Of a stretch of 35,174 nucleotides of DNA, positions 19,101 through 26,613 are shown in pieces. Location of the stretch: contig JAGZRY010000003.1 in the NCBI GenBank assembly GCA_018381425.1, positions 1 to 35,174 on the forward strand. The letters are read 5' to 3'. Both the position numbers and the translations under genes were made by a program. The DNA comes from Haemophilus parainfluenzae. GTDB lineage: Bacteria; Pseudomonadota; Gammaproteobacteria; Enterobacterales; Pasteurellaceae. Position 1 is the first letter of the stretch. Every line of letters begins with the position of its first letter. The notes under the pieces were generated by a model that was given only the letters and a program-made list of their open reading frames with translations, did not search any database and was not told where the DNA came from.

Positions 19101-21525
19101 AGGCTTGATAAAGCATTGCATTACGAATACGTTGAACGCCTGTTTGGCTCAAATTACCTTTACTGTCTAATAATTCATTTCGGAGGTTTTCTGGCTGATT
19201 TTGAATAAATTGACGAATGAATTGCTGATTGTCAGTAGAATTAATTTCACTGTGTTCATCGGCAACAAAAGAATCCATACTTGGCAAGCGGCGAGCATCT
19301 ACTTTCGCTTGCTCCAATTCAGACATACGCATTCCACCTTGCTCGTTGGAATTAATTGCGACTTGTGCAATATCTACTGGCGAAGTTAAGCGGCGAACAA
19401 GCACAGGGTTTTCCACGGCATCTAATTCAGCTGAATCAACACCAAAACGATCGGCATTATCTTTTAAGAATTGTCGATAACCTTCTGCACCGCCTTCTTG
19501 ATAGGCTTGGCGAAGGGCCATTGTACGACCATTGCCGGCAATAATTGTTTTACCATCTAAGGCTAATAACGGTGCGCCCACATCCATTGTTGGGCTTGAG
19601 GCAAGTTTGCGAGGATCTAAATTTCGTGCAATGTTATTAATTTGCGCTTGGCTTGATGCTCGGTCACGGTCACGGAATTGGTTTTCATCTTTTTGTTGTG
19701 TAGGCGCAAGCGTGCTTGCATCTACGACTTCATATTGGAAAGGTTGATAATTACCATTGCCAACATCAATCTCATCGTTAGCGCCGCTTACAACGCCATT
19801 TCTGAACTCAGGCGCAATGTTAGCTGCTGATTGTAAATTGCTTACTGGTGCAACGGCTTGTGGATCATCGTTAGCGTATTCTTTCGCTTTCTCTGCATAA
19901 TCTTCTAACCAACGGCGCATAGCTTTACCGTCTTTCGGATCAATGCCGTATGATTGAGCAATGTTGCGCACTTCATCAAACGCACGACCGGTCACATAAT
20001 CTTTTCGAGCTTGTTCATCTGCAAAAATAGTTGGCGTATCAATAAATTCATTCGCACGAGATAAATCGTTTTTTCTGAATTGACCAAGAATTGAATGCAA
20101 TTCAAGCGCACGTTCTAAATTCGGATCGACTTTGAAAGTGGAGGTTTTTTCTTGTTGTGGTTGTTCTTCATCAAAGAAGTCTGATTCAAATTTTGCTTTC
20201 GCTTGTTGCTCTGCAAGTGCATCTTCTGCTGCTTGTCGTGCTTTAGCGGTTGCGATACCGGCATTATTGAGCGCTTGCACTCGACTGGCTGATACTAAAT
20301 CGCCTAATTCTGTTGCACCATGATTGAGCATATCAACATAGTTTCTTAATTGGCTATCAACTGCCTCATTACCGGTATTGATATGATTTAAGATTGTGCG
20401 CTTTTGATTATTAAAAGCGATTCTATCAGTGTGAGTATCAAGTCCACCCATAGCCGAACCAAAGACTGCACCAAGCACTGCACCATTGATAGCATTATCA
20501 GCCATACCATCAGTTAAATCTTTATCAGGATTGAAGTATTTTTGATCCGCTTTATTTAAGGCGTATTGCTCGCCAATGCCTTGAATAGCCTCAGTACCAC
20601 CCTCAACTGCCGCACCTTGTAATAAACCGCCTTTGATTGTTTTAGCCGGCGAACCTAAACCCCAAAATCCACCACCAAGACCGCTGACTGCATTTGTCAC
20701 TAAATCTGTTGCAATAGCTGTTGGATTGAGCGCTGCATCACGACCAACTTTATCAGCAAAGGATTTTTTCGCCATTGTGTAAAGCTCGTCTGTGCTTTTA
20801 CCTTTGCCCTCATCGCTATCTGCAATAGAATAATATTCATCTGAAAATTGTGGGATTTGAGCTAATTGTTCATTAGTCATGCCCATGACTTCATCACGTT
20901 TTTGACCGTAACGACCACCACCTGACATCGCTGACATTGTCGCTGTAATACCAACCATGTTCCAGTATTTTTGCGGAATGCCACGTTTAGCAGCTTGTTC
21001 CACTGCTGTTTTCCCAACTTCTTCAGCAACTTCTTTTTTAAGCAATAATTTACCGGCTTGTTTTGCACCAATCGTTGCAACTTTACCCGCACCAAGCGTT
21101 AAAGCAGTATCAAGGTTTTGACCGATTAACGAGCCAAGATTACCCGCCCACCAACGCAAATTGCGTACACCTTGCCCCTCGCCATCAAACGCATTTTGAT
21201 TTAAGGCTGCTTTCATTTCATCTGACATTGTGGCTAGATTTTCATCAGCGCCTTTAGCTGCCCAATCACCAACATCATGCAACCAATCTGCACCAGTTAA
21301 AGCACCAATGCCATGCGCAATATCACTAACGCCTTTCCATGCACCCATTTGCACCGCATCAACGGTATCAGCCACAATGCCTTGCTGTTGTTTTTTAGGC
21401 TCTTCCGCCATTAATTCATTATCGAGGTAAGTGGTTGATGCGCCATTTCCTTTCTTGCTACCTGTATCGCCACTGATAATGCCGATCATTTCTTTGTAGT
21501 CTTTATTGGAAAGGTAGAAACTCAT
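13126..21525 (-). CDS. giant phage polyvalent protein (ParB-like, MuF-C-like x2, zincin, ART and LPD38-like regions)
   Basis: A 2799-residue protein between portal and scaffold, probably packaged and injected. Residues about 50-370 include Gly/Ala-rich hydrophobic stretches. About 595-790 resemble the DdrB-like ParB domain, with GNGR at 664-667. Linkers DIR(L/F)S begin at Asp955, Asp1401, Asp1599 and Asp1817. After the first two come paralogous domains (about 985-1120 and 1435-1585; GTTP, NPVAVxK, YVVLTEL, ALH) resembling the MuF C-terminal domain. A zincin sits between them with HEMAH at 1258-1262 and a downstream EEAIAEMMA glutamate helix. About 1605-1790 resemble ADP-ribosyltransferases of polyvalent proteins (IYRAYP with Arg1717, NGDW, LLEQGYD with Glu1773). 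The last about 950 residues are helical and resemble LPD38. It lacks helicase or methylase motifs. The start has AAGGGCAAATATAT upstream. Domain names are from memory of the polyvalent-protein families; the HExxH motif and duplication are directly visible. Confidence 0.8.
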   Translation of the reverse strand: MSFYLSNKDYKEMIGIISGDTGSKKGNGASTTYLDNELMAEEPKKQQQGIVADTVDAVQMGAWKGVSDIAHGIGALTGADWLHDVGDWAAKGADENLATMSDEMKAALNQNAFDGEGQGVRNLRWWAGNLGSLIGQNLDTALTLGAGKVATIGAKQAGKLLLKKEVAEEVGKTAVEQAAKRGIPQKYWNMVGITATMSAMSGGGRYGQKRDEVMGMTNEQLAQIPQFSDEYYSIADSDEGKGKSTDELYTMAKKSFADKVGRDAALNPTAIATDLVTNAVSGLGGGFWGLGSPAKTIKGGLLQGAAVEGGTEAIQGIGEQYALNKADQKYFNPDKDLTDGMADNAINGAVLGAVFGSAMGGLDTHTDRIAFNNQKRTILNHINTGNEAVDSQLRNYVDMLNHGATELGDLVSASRVQALNNAGIATAKARQAAEDALAEQQAKAKFESDFFDEEQPQQEKTSTFKVDPNLERALELHSILGQFRKNDLSRANEFIDTPTIFADEQARKDYVTGRAFDEVRNIAQSYGIDPKDGKAMRRWLEDYAEKAKEYANDDPQAVAPVSNLQSAANIAPEFRNGVVSGANDEIDVGNGNYQPFQYEVVDASTLAPTQQKDENQFRDRDRASSQAQINNIARNLDPRKLASSPTMDVGAPLLALDGKTIIAGNGRTMALRQAYQEGGAEGYRQFLKDNADRFGVDSAELDAVENPVLVRRLTSPVDIAQVAINSNEQGGMRMSELEQAKVDARRLPSMDSFVADEHSEINSTDNQQFIRQFIQNQPENLRNELLDSKGNLSQTGVQRIRNAMLYQAYGDSQTLSRLIENTDQGAKNVLNALTALAPKVAQTQQDINSGVLSDVSISNDIIQAVEKYNQLNAQGYKINDYLAQDDFVGDLSPEAREILTIFDENRRSGKRIAQVLGAYFEQAQTQGNLSQASMFGDMAFDKLGSLQQAKNVDEDIRLSLNESADSDFAKAVDDVANGKFSSQIIDVGTTPSVLKMLGLPDANVVISGAVLKKVMLGKHNVTPDTLKQLPKQINDPVAVMKSSTQQNGYVVLTELMENVNGINKPVVSALHLKQTSQGIELINIASVYGRNNSQIQRGLENDLLYWNKKKGANFLDNLTLQLRSPLSETNSIKSYQFARTAGLQLPSSLTSVDNLSVPNIKTEADLSQYQSAKNNQEPSIGPEVQRVQAIINKTFGKATHHIEVTTFANPPKDVKNLITSDVEGWFNPKTGKITIVADSIKATKTMTKDERLQFVAWHEMAHRGINVGYKGTYDNLMTEVGKNKAVSQIADAIQAQRKNTDDLAATNRTVAIEEAIAEMMAAHETGKWNELESRYGVEIKKGQRQSTKSWLAMTAQKIKDFLSKFFGVERATQFSDEDVLNLVARIKQSAVKTEQVSSNNDIRFSLNENVDSDFAKAVDDVFNSSETRFDNNRWIELGTTPEALIQSGITDEPMYINFAKIGKIKNDHPEMTADVLKQIPKELNNPVAVFKNTKGKSNSYVVLTELAVKGNERVIAALHADQEINGLVFHKLAIAYGKDSTRAYLENMIEKSDVRFVDKKKAGRINSKLQLLADDTLNLLFNKASVVKEESRVNSENDDIRFSRKKLSESDERYLELANKYKNGDSSVESELRSLVNNRAQEKGFGKPDYRMEHSAPNSKDEISQSIDNLKGLYPDDLYSSKGYQYYGTGYDAMDRKAWDILKRIKGKPDDTVTIYRAYPKGTGGTITNGDWVTIVRDYAVEHGEANLGGNYQIVSKDVKASEVFTNADSLLEQGYDNGLSEVVNDKKKIKLDELITYDDDGEIIPLSKRFNARKNDIRFSRANTAQSALDLSQTAKAESEPSLWDDLKTKDYSSFKERFNRAVGKVDEWLADSLRPVNDWIDAMHLEDQTGNTSSRDHEKRRLKDAMYTAKGKRDAMNSELEQAYLKPILSKIAALSKETKKSNHYIDELTMKRMVGNWISARYSIEKNIDLLNRDEKVMRDTKRLLDNAKQNGTSAEVRRLNEAYLKAKEQYDNRKADIYNTDYKNKGNRFKVGVAGGWSIPEAELIMSNTEKHISRSNLEYVADLVYDLNQARLDVDRASGRYTEAEYQEYKANRHYVPLTGDPNADADVDIISGAGSNALNIARDKTLKGRTSSEAEDAIDAVWKSIGKSTTYAGFAEFKSKIDDLFETEVTLLKDKGYSDAEAREQATANLGISKRKMQGLTRSSDNVLIRKEGSDYYEYELPTQVMESLRNDNVEHANAFLKVISKPIGWYARGVTQWTVTFAPMNMMRDTWEKSEFIRVQKLYDKNNRLVDSKTMDKIGRDTIKNAFTDKEVWQATKRLGFGQELRDSVPAERMLKQLLKEGGVSNYGTYLDKSEVDLVKKLRKENNPLAGKLEKVGKVFEGYNKMFDTVSALASYKALVENGIDSKQAAATTLELTNFRKTGSKMRGIKALYMFSQPTVMGAANLMRYLSTRKGQIRFAAYMVAMTSLYTVLRSMDDEDEGGNKMDQLGDITRYIPIPLGGGKYFKIPVGFGMAQMAWNFATNLVKGAVGDISFTEAGTNMFVHSLKTFSPVSPSEISAAKYPMTKAALTFTPTILQPLMQNVLNRSAFGNQITTNYVRDDKLKAEQSKATTAQEWEDIALYLNDSLGIDMYPEQIKNLFDGYGSILGSFKELGTVFIENPNREKLGRKTRTPFLNQFIGTTNEFAIQSRYYEASDEAKSVYAEYKSRKERNELGDWLDADKMKLIKFHEEEKNIIKSAQSEKAKLTRALRSGNISAVAYENGIKRYNKEMSAVQAKLLRKYRQMEGLNTH
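17264..17289 (-). repeat. 26-base direct repeat, second copy, within the giant gene
   Basis: These 26 bases are identical to 18602-18627, exactly 1338 bases (446 codons) away and in frame. They encode the conserved DSDFAKAVDDV leader that follows a DIR(F/L)SLNE linker before each MuF-C-like domain. The repeat marks a recent internal duplication and could support recombination that swaps or deletes the modules between. Confidence 0.9.
17354..17362 (-). repeat. Haemophilus-type DNA uptake core (in the giant gene)
   Basis: ACCGCACTT on the + strand, i.e. AAGTGCGGT on the - strand, just downstream of the zincin segment. Confidence 0.75.
18602..18627 (-). repeat. 26-base direct repeat, first copy, within the giant gene
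   Basis: Identical to 17264-17289. In this copy the leader precedes the MuF-C-like domain at residues about 985-1120, after the linker DIRLSLNE at residue 955. Confidence 0.9.
19018..19026 (+). repeat. Haemophilus-type DNA uptake core (in the giant gene)
   Basis: AAGTGCGGT on the + strand, in the part of the giant gene between the ParB-like and first MuF-C-like domains. Confidence 0.75.
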
Positions 21526-21552
21526 ATATATTTGCCCTTAAAATTTAGTGAT

Positions 21553-21584
21553 AAAAAAAGACCGCACTTTTAAAGTTGCGGCCT
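21553..21584 (-). terminator. intrinsic terminator after the portal gene, containing an uptake-sequence core
   Basis: On the - strand, AGGCCGCA pairs with TGCGGTCT (21559-21584, one mismatch), with further loop pairing, followed by TTTTTTT. The arm holds ACCGCACTT (21561-21569), the Haemophilus-type uptake core, opposite a degenerate inverted copy. Uptake cores used as terminator arms are a known habit in Haemophilus genomes. It separates portal from the giant gene. Confidence 0.75.
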
Positions 21585-21585
21585 G

Positions 21586-23781
21586 TTATTTGTCTAATCC
21601 ATAATTACCGGCTGGATTAGTGAGCGGCGTATTCTTCAATGCCACTTCTGTTTTAAATTTCTCTAAATCTATTGCTTGTTTGCCTGTTTGAAGTTGTAAA
21701 TCAGTTGTGAGTTTTGCCGTACTTAGTTTTTCGTCTAAATCTAGGCGAGCTTGATGCGATTGTTGTGTCATTTGCACTTCGAGCATCTTAATTTCAAGCT
21801 CTTTCTCTTTGATTTGAACTTTCATTTGCTCAATCTGAATTTGGCTTTGAATTTTCATTTGCTCTAACTGCATTTCGTGCTGTTGTTTTTGTTGAGCAAT
21901 CTGCATTTGCATCTGTACTTTTAGAATTTCAGGATCTTGCGGTTGTGATGCTTGAGATTCTTGCATTTCCTGTAATTTTTGTTCGTACTCATCACGAGGG
22001 ATAAGCATGGTTTGCGTTCCCATGCTCATTGATTGCATCAATGTTTTAGCGCCATCGTACCAGTCAAAGGCATACATTAATTGCGGATGCTGACCGAACT
22101 TTTGGAAAATATCGATAATCTGTGCTGTTTGAGTTTCTTTAACCAATAGCGCTGATGTACCACGAGCAACAATCTGCATATCGCCTTTGATATTCGGATC
22201 ATCGCTCATTGCCATGTTGTATTCATAGAATCGGCGAATTAATGGTTTAGTGACTGCATCATCCCACTCTTTCACTTGTCTGCGGCGTACTGCATTTGCG
22301 GCATTCATTAGCATAGACATACCGCCTAGCGTTGGCGTAACCTGACCTTGCTCGCCTTGTGCAATCATTGGCAATCCACTTTCTTCATCCATAAATGATT
22401 TTGAAAGTTGAATGATATTGGCAAATTCTTGCTGACGACTGCTAATATCAAAGATTCCAAAGGCTCTTTGAGCCTCAATCGTTGCGTTGGCTGTTGCTCG
22501 GTCAGTAGTGCGCCATAGTTTATATGGAGATAATTCCCAAGAGCCGTCCACTGGACTTAATACACTGCTATTCACGACTGCTTGTGGCCCGATACCTAAA
22601 ACGCCGTTATCAATCATGCCTCGCCAAGCAGTATTTAAAATCTCTTGTGCATCACGGCAAAGGTAAGGAATACCAAAGCCAAATACACAACATACATCAG
22701 GCTCGCAAGTGTAGATTGAGTAAGGATATTCGGCTGAATCTAACGGATTGAGGTTTACGCTTAAAATCTTGCCGTTGCCCGCCATCACGATCACGCCATC
22801 AATTTCAAGGTTAGCTGCCTTTGATTCTTCATCGTTAGGAATATCAAGTTTATTGCCATCGCTTAATTGAGAATTTGCACTCTCTAGCACGCTTAAAGGA
22901 ATGCCACCATGATAAGTCCATAGCTCATAGCGGTTGTCTTTGCTCTGTGTTTCTAAGCCTGATAATGTTCTCAATGTATCAACATAACCATCCATATCTG
23001 AGCTTGCTGTTTTCGTATCTGAGCCGTCTAATTCGCAAAGCTCAAGCACATTATCTTTCAAGTAGTATGGATTTTTAGCTAAAGCCTGTAATTGTTTTTT
23101 CGTAACGTAACTGCGTTCAAAGACAAATTGACAATCTTTGATTGTGGATGCGGTCATATCTGGCACAAAATCCCACGGAAGAACTAAACGCGCAGTGGGA
23201 ATCGTCTTATTAACAATTTCTCCCACCCAATTTCCTAGGCTATCTTGTTTCCATGCTTTAGATTCCACGACATCCACCACAGGCGCACGTAAAATACCCG
23301 TGCCAAGCACTGCTGCATAATGTAAACATAAACGCGCTTCTGCCGCATAATCGCACTCTAATAACTGATCATCAATTAGCTTTTCCATCGCTTCCGCACT
23401 TTCTTTGGCCTGTTGCATAATGGCGCGTGCGTTGGAAATTTGATTGCGCAAATTCGGATCGTCAGTGTCAGGCTGTTTTGCAATATTCGCAATTTCTGGC
23501 ATTGGTGTTGGGCTAATTCCGTAGTTTTTATCATCACTAGGGAAAAGCATATCTGTCATTTGCGCCGTCCACGAATCTGTTTTCGCACGAGTGTAGCCAA
23601 CAAAAACTTTCGATTTATTTGTTTTAATACTTTCTTCATATTGGTTGCGATACTGATACATATCTTTCACCCAACGTTGCACGATCGGTTGGCGTTGTTT
23701 TAAATGTTCTAATAGCTTGACCTTTAGATCTGCCCCAAAAGTTGTGATAGCTTCTAGAATTGCGGATTGTTCTTCTGCCAT
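21586..23781 (-). CDS. portal protein
   Basis: A 731-residue portal forming the dodecameric DNA channel and head-tail vertex. It follows the large terminase and precedes the head genes. The N-terminal part (IVQRWVKDMYQYRNQYEES), the SKVFVGYTRAKTDSWTAQ segment and the central LPWDFVPDMTASTIKDCQFV stretch are typical of podovirus portals of the P22/SU10-like size class. Residues about 590-700 are an extreme Met/Gln/Lys coiled coil (QMQMQIAQQKQQHEMQ onward), which may form the barrel entering the head. The start ATG has AGGATATTAAAA upstream, with the terminase stop inside this site. A terminator follows the stop. Confidence 0.85.
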   Translation of the reverse strand: MAEEQSAILEAITTFGADLKVKLLEHLKQRQPIVQRWVKDMYQYRNQYEESIKTNKSKVFVGYTRAKTDSWTAQMTDMLFPSDDKNYGISPTPMPEIANIAKQPDTDDPNLRNQISNARAIMQQAKESAEAMEKLIDDQLLECDYAAEARLCLHYAAVLGTGILRAPVVDVVESKAWKQDSLGNWVGEIVNKTIPTARLVLPWDFVPDMTASTIKDCQFVFERSYVTKKQLQALAKNPYYLKDNVLELCELDGSDTKTASSDMDGYVDTLRTLSGLETQSKDNRYELWTYHGGIPLSVLESANSQLSDGNKLDIPNDEESKAANLEIDGVIVMAGNGKILSVNLNPLDSAEYPYSIYTCEPDVCCVFGFGIPYLCRDAQEILNTAWRGMIDNGVLGIGPQAVVNSSVLSPVDGSWELSPYKLWRTTDRATANATIEAQRAFGIFDISSRQQEFANIIQLSKSFMDEESGLPMIAQGEQGQVTPTLGGMSMLMNAANAVRRRQVKEWDDAVTKPLIRRFYEYNMAMSDDPNIKGDMQIVARGTSALLVKETQTAQIIDIFQKFGQHPQLMYAFDWYDGAKTLMQSMSMGTQTMLIPRDEYEQKLQEMQESQASQPQDPEILKVQMQMQIAQQKQQHEMQLEQMKIQSQIQIEQMKVQIKEKELEIKMLEVQMTQQSHQARLDLDEKLSTAKLTTDLQLQTGKQAIDLEKFKTEVALKNTPLTNPAGNYGLDK

Positions 23782-23783
23782 TT

Positions 23784-25331
23784 TTAATATCCTGTGATTG
23801 AGCTGATAGCTTGGTGTGGTTTAACGTTGATGATTTGTTGTTTGAATAAATCAGGCATAGCGCCTAAACATAAATATTGGTTTGCATCGTGTGGATGTGA
23901 ATAGCGATTTTTATCGGGCATTTCCGTATATTTTTCTTCACCGCTAATATTTAACTGGCGATAGGCATAACCTGTTTCATAGCCTTTAATTAAAACTCGA
24001 CAATGCGGGCTGATAATCATCGCAGGTTGCCCTTTTCCAACCAAACGAGATAACCACCAGCGCACCGCTTCTAATCGTCCTGTTGTATTGTTCGTATCTG
24101 CTGGACGTGCATTGAATCCGTTTTCTAACAGAATTTGAAAACAGGTTTTTTCATCTGTTTGCGCACGTTGAACGCCAGCTGGATCGCCAATCACTTCCAC
24201 CTCGCAACCAGCATATTTGGAGCGAATTAAAGGCGAAAGCTGATCTTGAATGAATCGCTGAATCCCCATTCCTGTCGCCACAACTTCATCAGTAATACGT
24301 AACTGACCGATAGGTGAGACTTGACCGATAATTGCAGCTGGCGTTAAACCAAAATCAAGACCGATAAATGTTGGCCAGCCTTTAATTGGTAATAATTTGT
24401 CTTTCGAGACGTGTAAATCTTTGTTGAAGTGATCCATATAGACGGGTTTGCCTGTTTGAACGGTCGCAAATTCGTTACAAATACGAGATTTAATCCAGCT
24501 CAATGTTTGTCCTTGAAGGTTATCGAACCAGTAGCCATAGCCTTTTTTATGGTTTTCTACGTTTTCTGCTAACGGATTGGCGACAAATCGGTGTCCGTGA
24601 TAGTCCACATATAAGCCGTTTTCGATATTAGCTTTAACTTCATTAGATAACGATTCAAACGGAATGCCTGTAATATCAATTAACGCCCCTGGCTGCGTAA
24701 AGAACTCCCAATTCTTAGGCGTAAGGCTTTCCCCTGTTTCTTCATCGAGTGCCATTTCAAAGGTATGCCACCAGTGATCGTCGTCAGGCGAGTTGGTATC
24801 CATAATCATGCCGTTCCACGTTGCACCATCAAACCCTTCCGAAACTCGCTTTTCAGGAAAACGACCAGTACGAGTTACTGCTTCTGTTACCAACATCACT
24901 GGTAAGAATTGCGCTTCATTAATCCAAATTCCCGTCAGCTCCAAAGACATTAATTTTTTTACATCCTTTGGTTTATCCATTGAAAGGAACATAAACTCCG
25001 CTTCTACTGTCGTCTTACCATCAGGATGATTAATTTTCATCATTCCAGAAATCGGACTATCATATTTAATCGGACAAATACTTTCAGGAATCCACGCTTG
25101 AAAGGTCTTAATCACCGTTCCTTTTAATTCAGGATAAGTGTTTCGCACACAAGCCCAACGAGTACGACGAACTCCATCAGAATTAGGTTCTTGATTTAAG
25201 CAAATGCGGAACATTTCCATTACGCACCCAACTGATTTACCACTCCCAATCGGGCCGCGAATCGCTTTCACTAATGCGTTCGATTTGTGTACTCTACGAA
25301 ATGTAGCAGAGGCACGATAATTAATCTTCAT
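23784..25331 (-). CDS. terL: terminase large subunit
   Basis: Packaging motor and nuclease. From the ATG at 25331 the protein has 515 residues. Walker A is GPIGSGKS (about 26-33) and Walker B is IWINEA. The C-terminal RNase H-fold nuclease shows FIGLDFG, EVEVIGDPAG and SHPHDANQ, carrying the three metal-binding acidic positions. An alternative ATG at 25349 adds six residues but lies deeper in the small subunit gene. The 25331 start has GAGGAAGAGAG upstream and overlaps the small subunit stop by 11 bases, which supports coupled translation. It should cleave and drive DNA into the procapsid through the portal encoded next. Confidence 0.9.
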   Translation of the reverse strand: MKINYRASATFRRVHKSNALVKAIRGPIGSGKSVGCVMEMFRICLNQEPNSDGVRRTRWACVRNTYPELKGTVIKTFQAWIPESICPIKYDSPISGMMKINHPDGKTTVEAEFMFLSMDKPKDVKKLMSLELTGIWINEAQFLPVMLVTEAVTRTGRFPEKRVSEGFDGATWNGMIMDTNSPDDDHWWHTFEMALDEETGESLTPKNWEFFTQPGALIDITGIPFESLSNEVKANIENGLYVDYHGHRFVANPLAENVENHKKGYGYWFDNLQGQTLSWIKSRICNEFATVQTGKPVYMDHFNKDLHVSKDKLLPIKGWPTFIGLDFGLTPAAIIGQVSPIGQLRITDEVVATGMGIQRFIQDQLSPLIRSKYAGCEVEVIGDPAGVQRAQTDEKTCFQILLENGFNARPADTNNTTGRLEAVRWWLSRLVGKGQPAMIISPHCRVLIKGYETGYAYRQLNISGEEKYTEMPDKNRYSHPHDANQYLCLGAMPDLFKQQIINVKPHQAISSITGY

Positions 25332-26070
25332 CGCTCTCTTCCTCGTCATCGTAGAAGTCTATGGCATATTCGACTTTGTGTTTACTTGCCGCTTTTGCAC
25401 CAAGCTCTTGCGCCAATTTATCAGCTTTAAGTAAGGTTTCTTTTGTTTGCGCTTTTCGTAATTCAATCGTTTCAAGCGTAAGCGCAATATTATTGTTAGT
25501 ATGGTTTAAGCTCTCAATACGAGCCACAGCGCGGTCTAGTGCATTTTGAGCAGAATGAATGAGCTTATGGACAATTTCTTTATCCTCTGCCGTTTTGCAT
25601 CGTTCTAAATCAGCAGTAAACTTTTCAATGCTTTCAATGGAGGAAATAGCCCGTTGGCGCATTAAGTCGATTTCATCTTTAAGGCTAAAATCAACGACAA
25701 CATCAAAGGCAGATTTGTCCTTGAAGAATCGCGCATAACCGCCATGAATTATCGGTCTCCCCTCTAAAACTTTCGCAGTTTTTTTCGCGGTTTCATTTGC
25801 GACATTCGCACTTTTCGCAGTTTTGTTCGCACTTTCGCAGTTGGTTTCGCAGTTTTTATCTAAATCTTCTTTATTTTCAATAACTTCTGATTTAGTAGTT
25901 TTATTCGCACTTTCGCAGTTTTCAAAGACCGTTTCAGGCTTTTTGATATAGCGTTTAGCTGTGGCAAAGTTTAGTCCTTTCTTTCTGCACCATTCTGATA
26001 CTGATACGCCAGTCTTTGCATAAGACTTGATGTATTCTATTTGAAGTGCGTTCCAATTCTTTCTTGCCAT
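25321..26070 (-). CDS. terS: terminase small subunit
   Basis: A 249-residue protein that recognises phage DNA for packaging. Residues about 3-43 form a helix-turn-helix (YIKSYAKTGVSVSEWCRKKG then FATAKRYIKK). A low-complexity linker follows (about 51-100), with the unit NCESANKT repeated. Then comes a central oligomerisation helix region (KDEIDLMRQRAISSIESIEK) and a very acidic C-terminal tail (DFYDDEEESDED). Its stop is nested in the start of the large subunit. No Shine-Dalgarno sequence is visible; the ATG follows a terminator T-run by about 11 bases, which is odd for an essential gene. The linker DNA contains eight TTCGCA repeats that may be the packaging site. Confidence 0.85.
   Translation of the reverse strand: MARKNWNALQIEYIKSYAKTGVSVSEWCRKKGLNFATAKRYIKKPETVFENCESANKTTKSEVIENKEDLDKNCETNCESANKTAKSANVANETAKKTAKVLEGRPIIHGGYARFFKDKSAFDVVVDFSLKDEIDLMRQRAISSIESIEKFTADLERCKTAEDKEIVHKLIHSAQNALDRAVARIESLNHTNNNIALTLETIELRKAQTKETLLKADKLAQELGAKAASKHKVEYAIDFYDDEEESDED
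25772..25917 (-). repeat. cluster of eight TTCGCA repeats in terS, possible packaging site
   Basis: TTCGCA starts at 25772, 25805, 25814, 25826, 25834, 25846, 25904 and 25912 (+ strand), mostly followed by (G/C)TTT, with a TTCGCG at 25784. They encode the low-complexity NCESANKT-type linker of the small terminase. Packaging sites often lie within small terminase genes, so this may be the pac site; that is inference. Confidence 0.45.
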
Positions 26071-26080
26071 AAACGATATA

Positions 26081-26105
26081 TAAAAAAGCCCGCAATTAAG
26101 CGGGC
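26081..26105 (-). terminator. intrinsic terminator upstream of terS
   Basis: On the - strand, GCCCGC-TTAATT-GCGGGC (26088-26105) is followed by TTTTTTATATA. It separates the lysis block from the packaging genes. Confidence 0.9.
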
Positions 26106-26115
26106 AATGGATTGG

Positions 26116-26364
26116 TTAAAGTGGTTTACCTATATAGATAGGCCATGCGTTTTCGTGGTATGGGTTATCTCTGTTTTGATAGCTCAGTATGGTAAAACAG
26201 ATAGAGTCCGCCACATCCAATACCCATTGAGGGATAAAGTTAGCGGTCTGGATGAGTGGATCGTCACTTTGGGCGTCCCCGATATAACACGGGATTCCCC
26301 ATACTTTGCAATGATGAGTAAATCCCTCTTCAAGAAGTTTCTTCTTTGATTTTGGAAAAAACAT
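26116..26364 (-). CDS. hypothetical 82-residue phage protein
   Basis: A small soluble protein with the start MFFPKSKKKLLEEGFTHHCK and conserved-looking aromatic and proline positions (WGIPCYIGDAQSDDP, FIPQWVLDVADS, ENAWPIYIGKPL). There are two cysteines and no membrane segment. It lies 9 bases after Rz1, with a weak site (TAGGGCTAATCA), and a terminator follows 10 bases after its stop. Similar short proteins occur at this place, between lysis genes and terminase, in Pasteurellaceae prophages as I recall. No function can be assigned. Confidence 0.6.
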   Translation of the reverse strand: MFFPKSKKKLLEEGFTHHCKVWGIPCYIGDAQSDDPLIQTANFIPQWVLDVADSICFTILSYQNRDNPYHENAWPIYIGKPL

Positions 26365-26373
26365 TGATTAGCC

Positions 26374-26613
26374 CTATTTACTTAATTTCTCAGTTTGCCA
26401 TTCACGAATCTTGTCGATGCGGTTTAAGCACATATCACGCTCACGCTTTAATACAACGGCATATTGTGCGATGTCGCCATAGGTTTCACCCAAGAATTGA
26501 GTTTTATCTAAGTGTGCAACATAAGCAACCGGCAATCGAGGGCAAGTGACCACTTGAGGTTTACTTGCGCAAGAAGTCAATAACGCTAAGAGGAGCATTG
26601 GCGTTAAACGCAT
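26374..26613 (-). CDS. o-spanin lipoprotein Rz1-like
   Basis: Started at the ATG at 26613, the protein has 79 residues with a lipoprotein signal (MRLTPMLLLALLTSC, lipobox LTSC, lipidated Cys15). The mature part is a short helical periplasmic chain containing Cys24 (VTCPRLP). An in-frame ATG at 26655 would add 14 residues and cannot be excluded. The gene begins inside Rz in the +1 frame, overlapping it by 53 bases, the classic nested spanin design. Together with Rz it should join the outer and inner membranes and disrupt the outer membrane at the last step of lysis. Confidence 0.75.
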   Translation of the reverse strand: MRLTPMLLLALLTSCASKPQVVTCPRLPVAYVAHLDKTQFLGETYGDIAQYAVVLKRERDMCLNRIDKIREWQTEKLSK

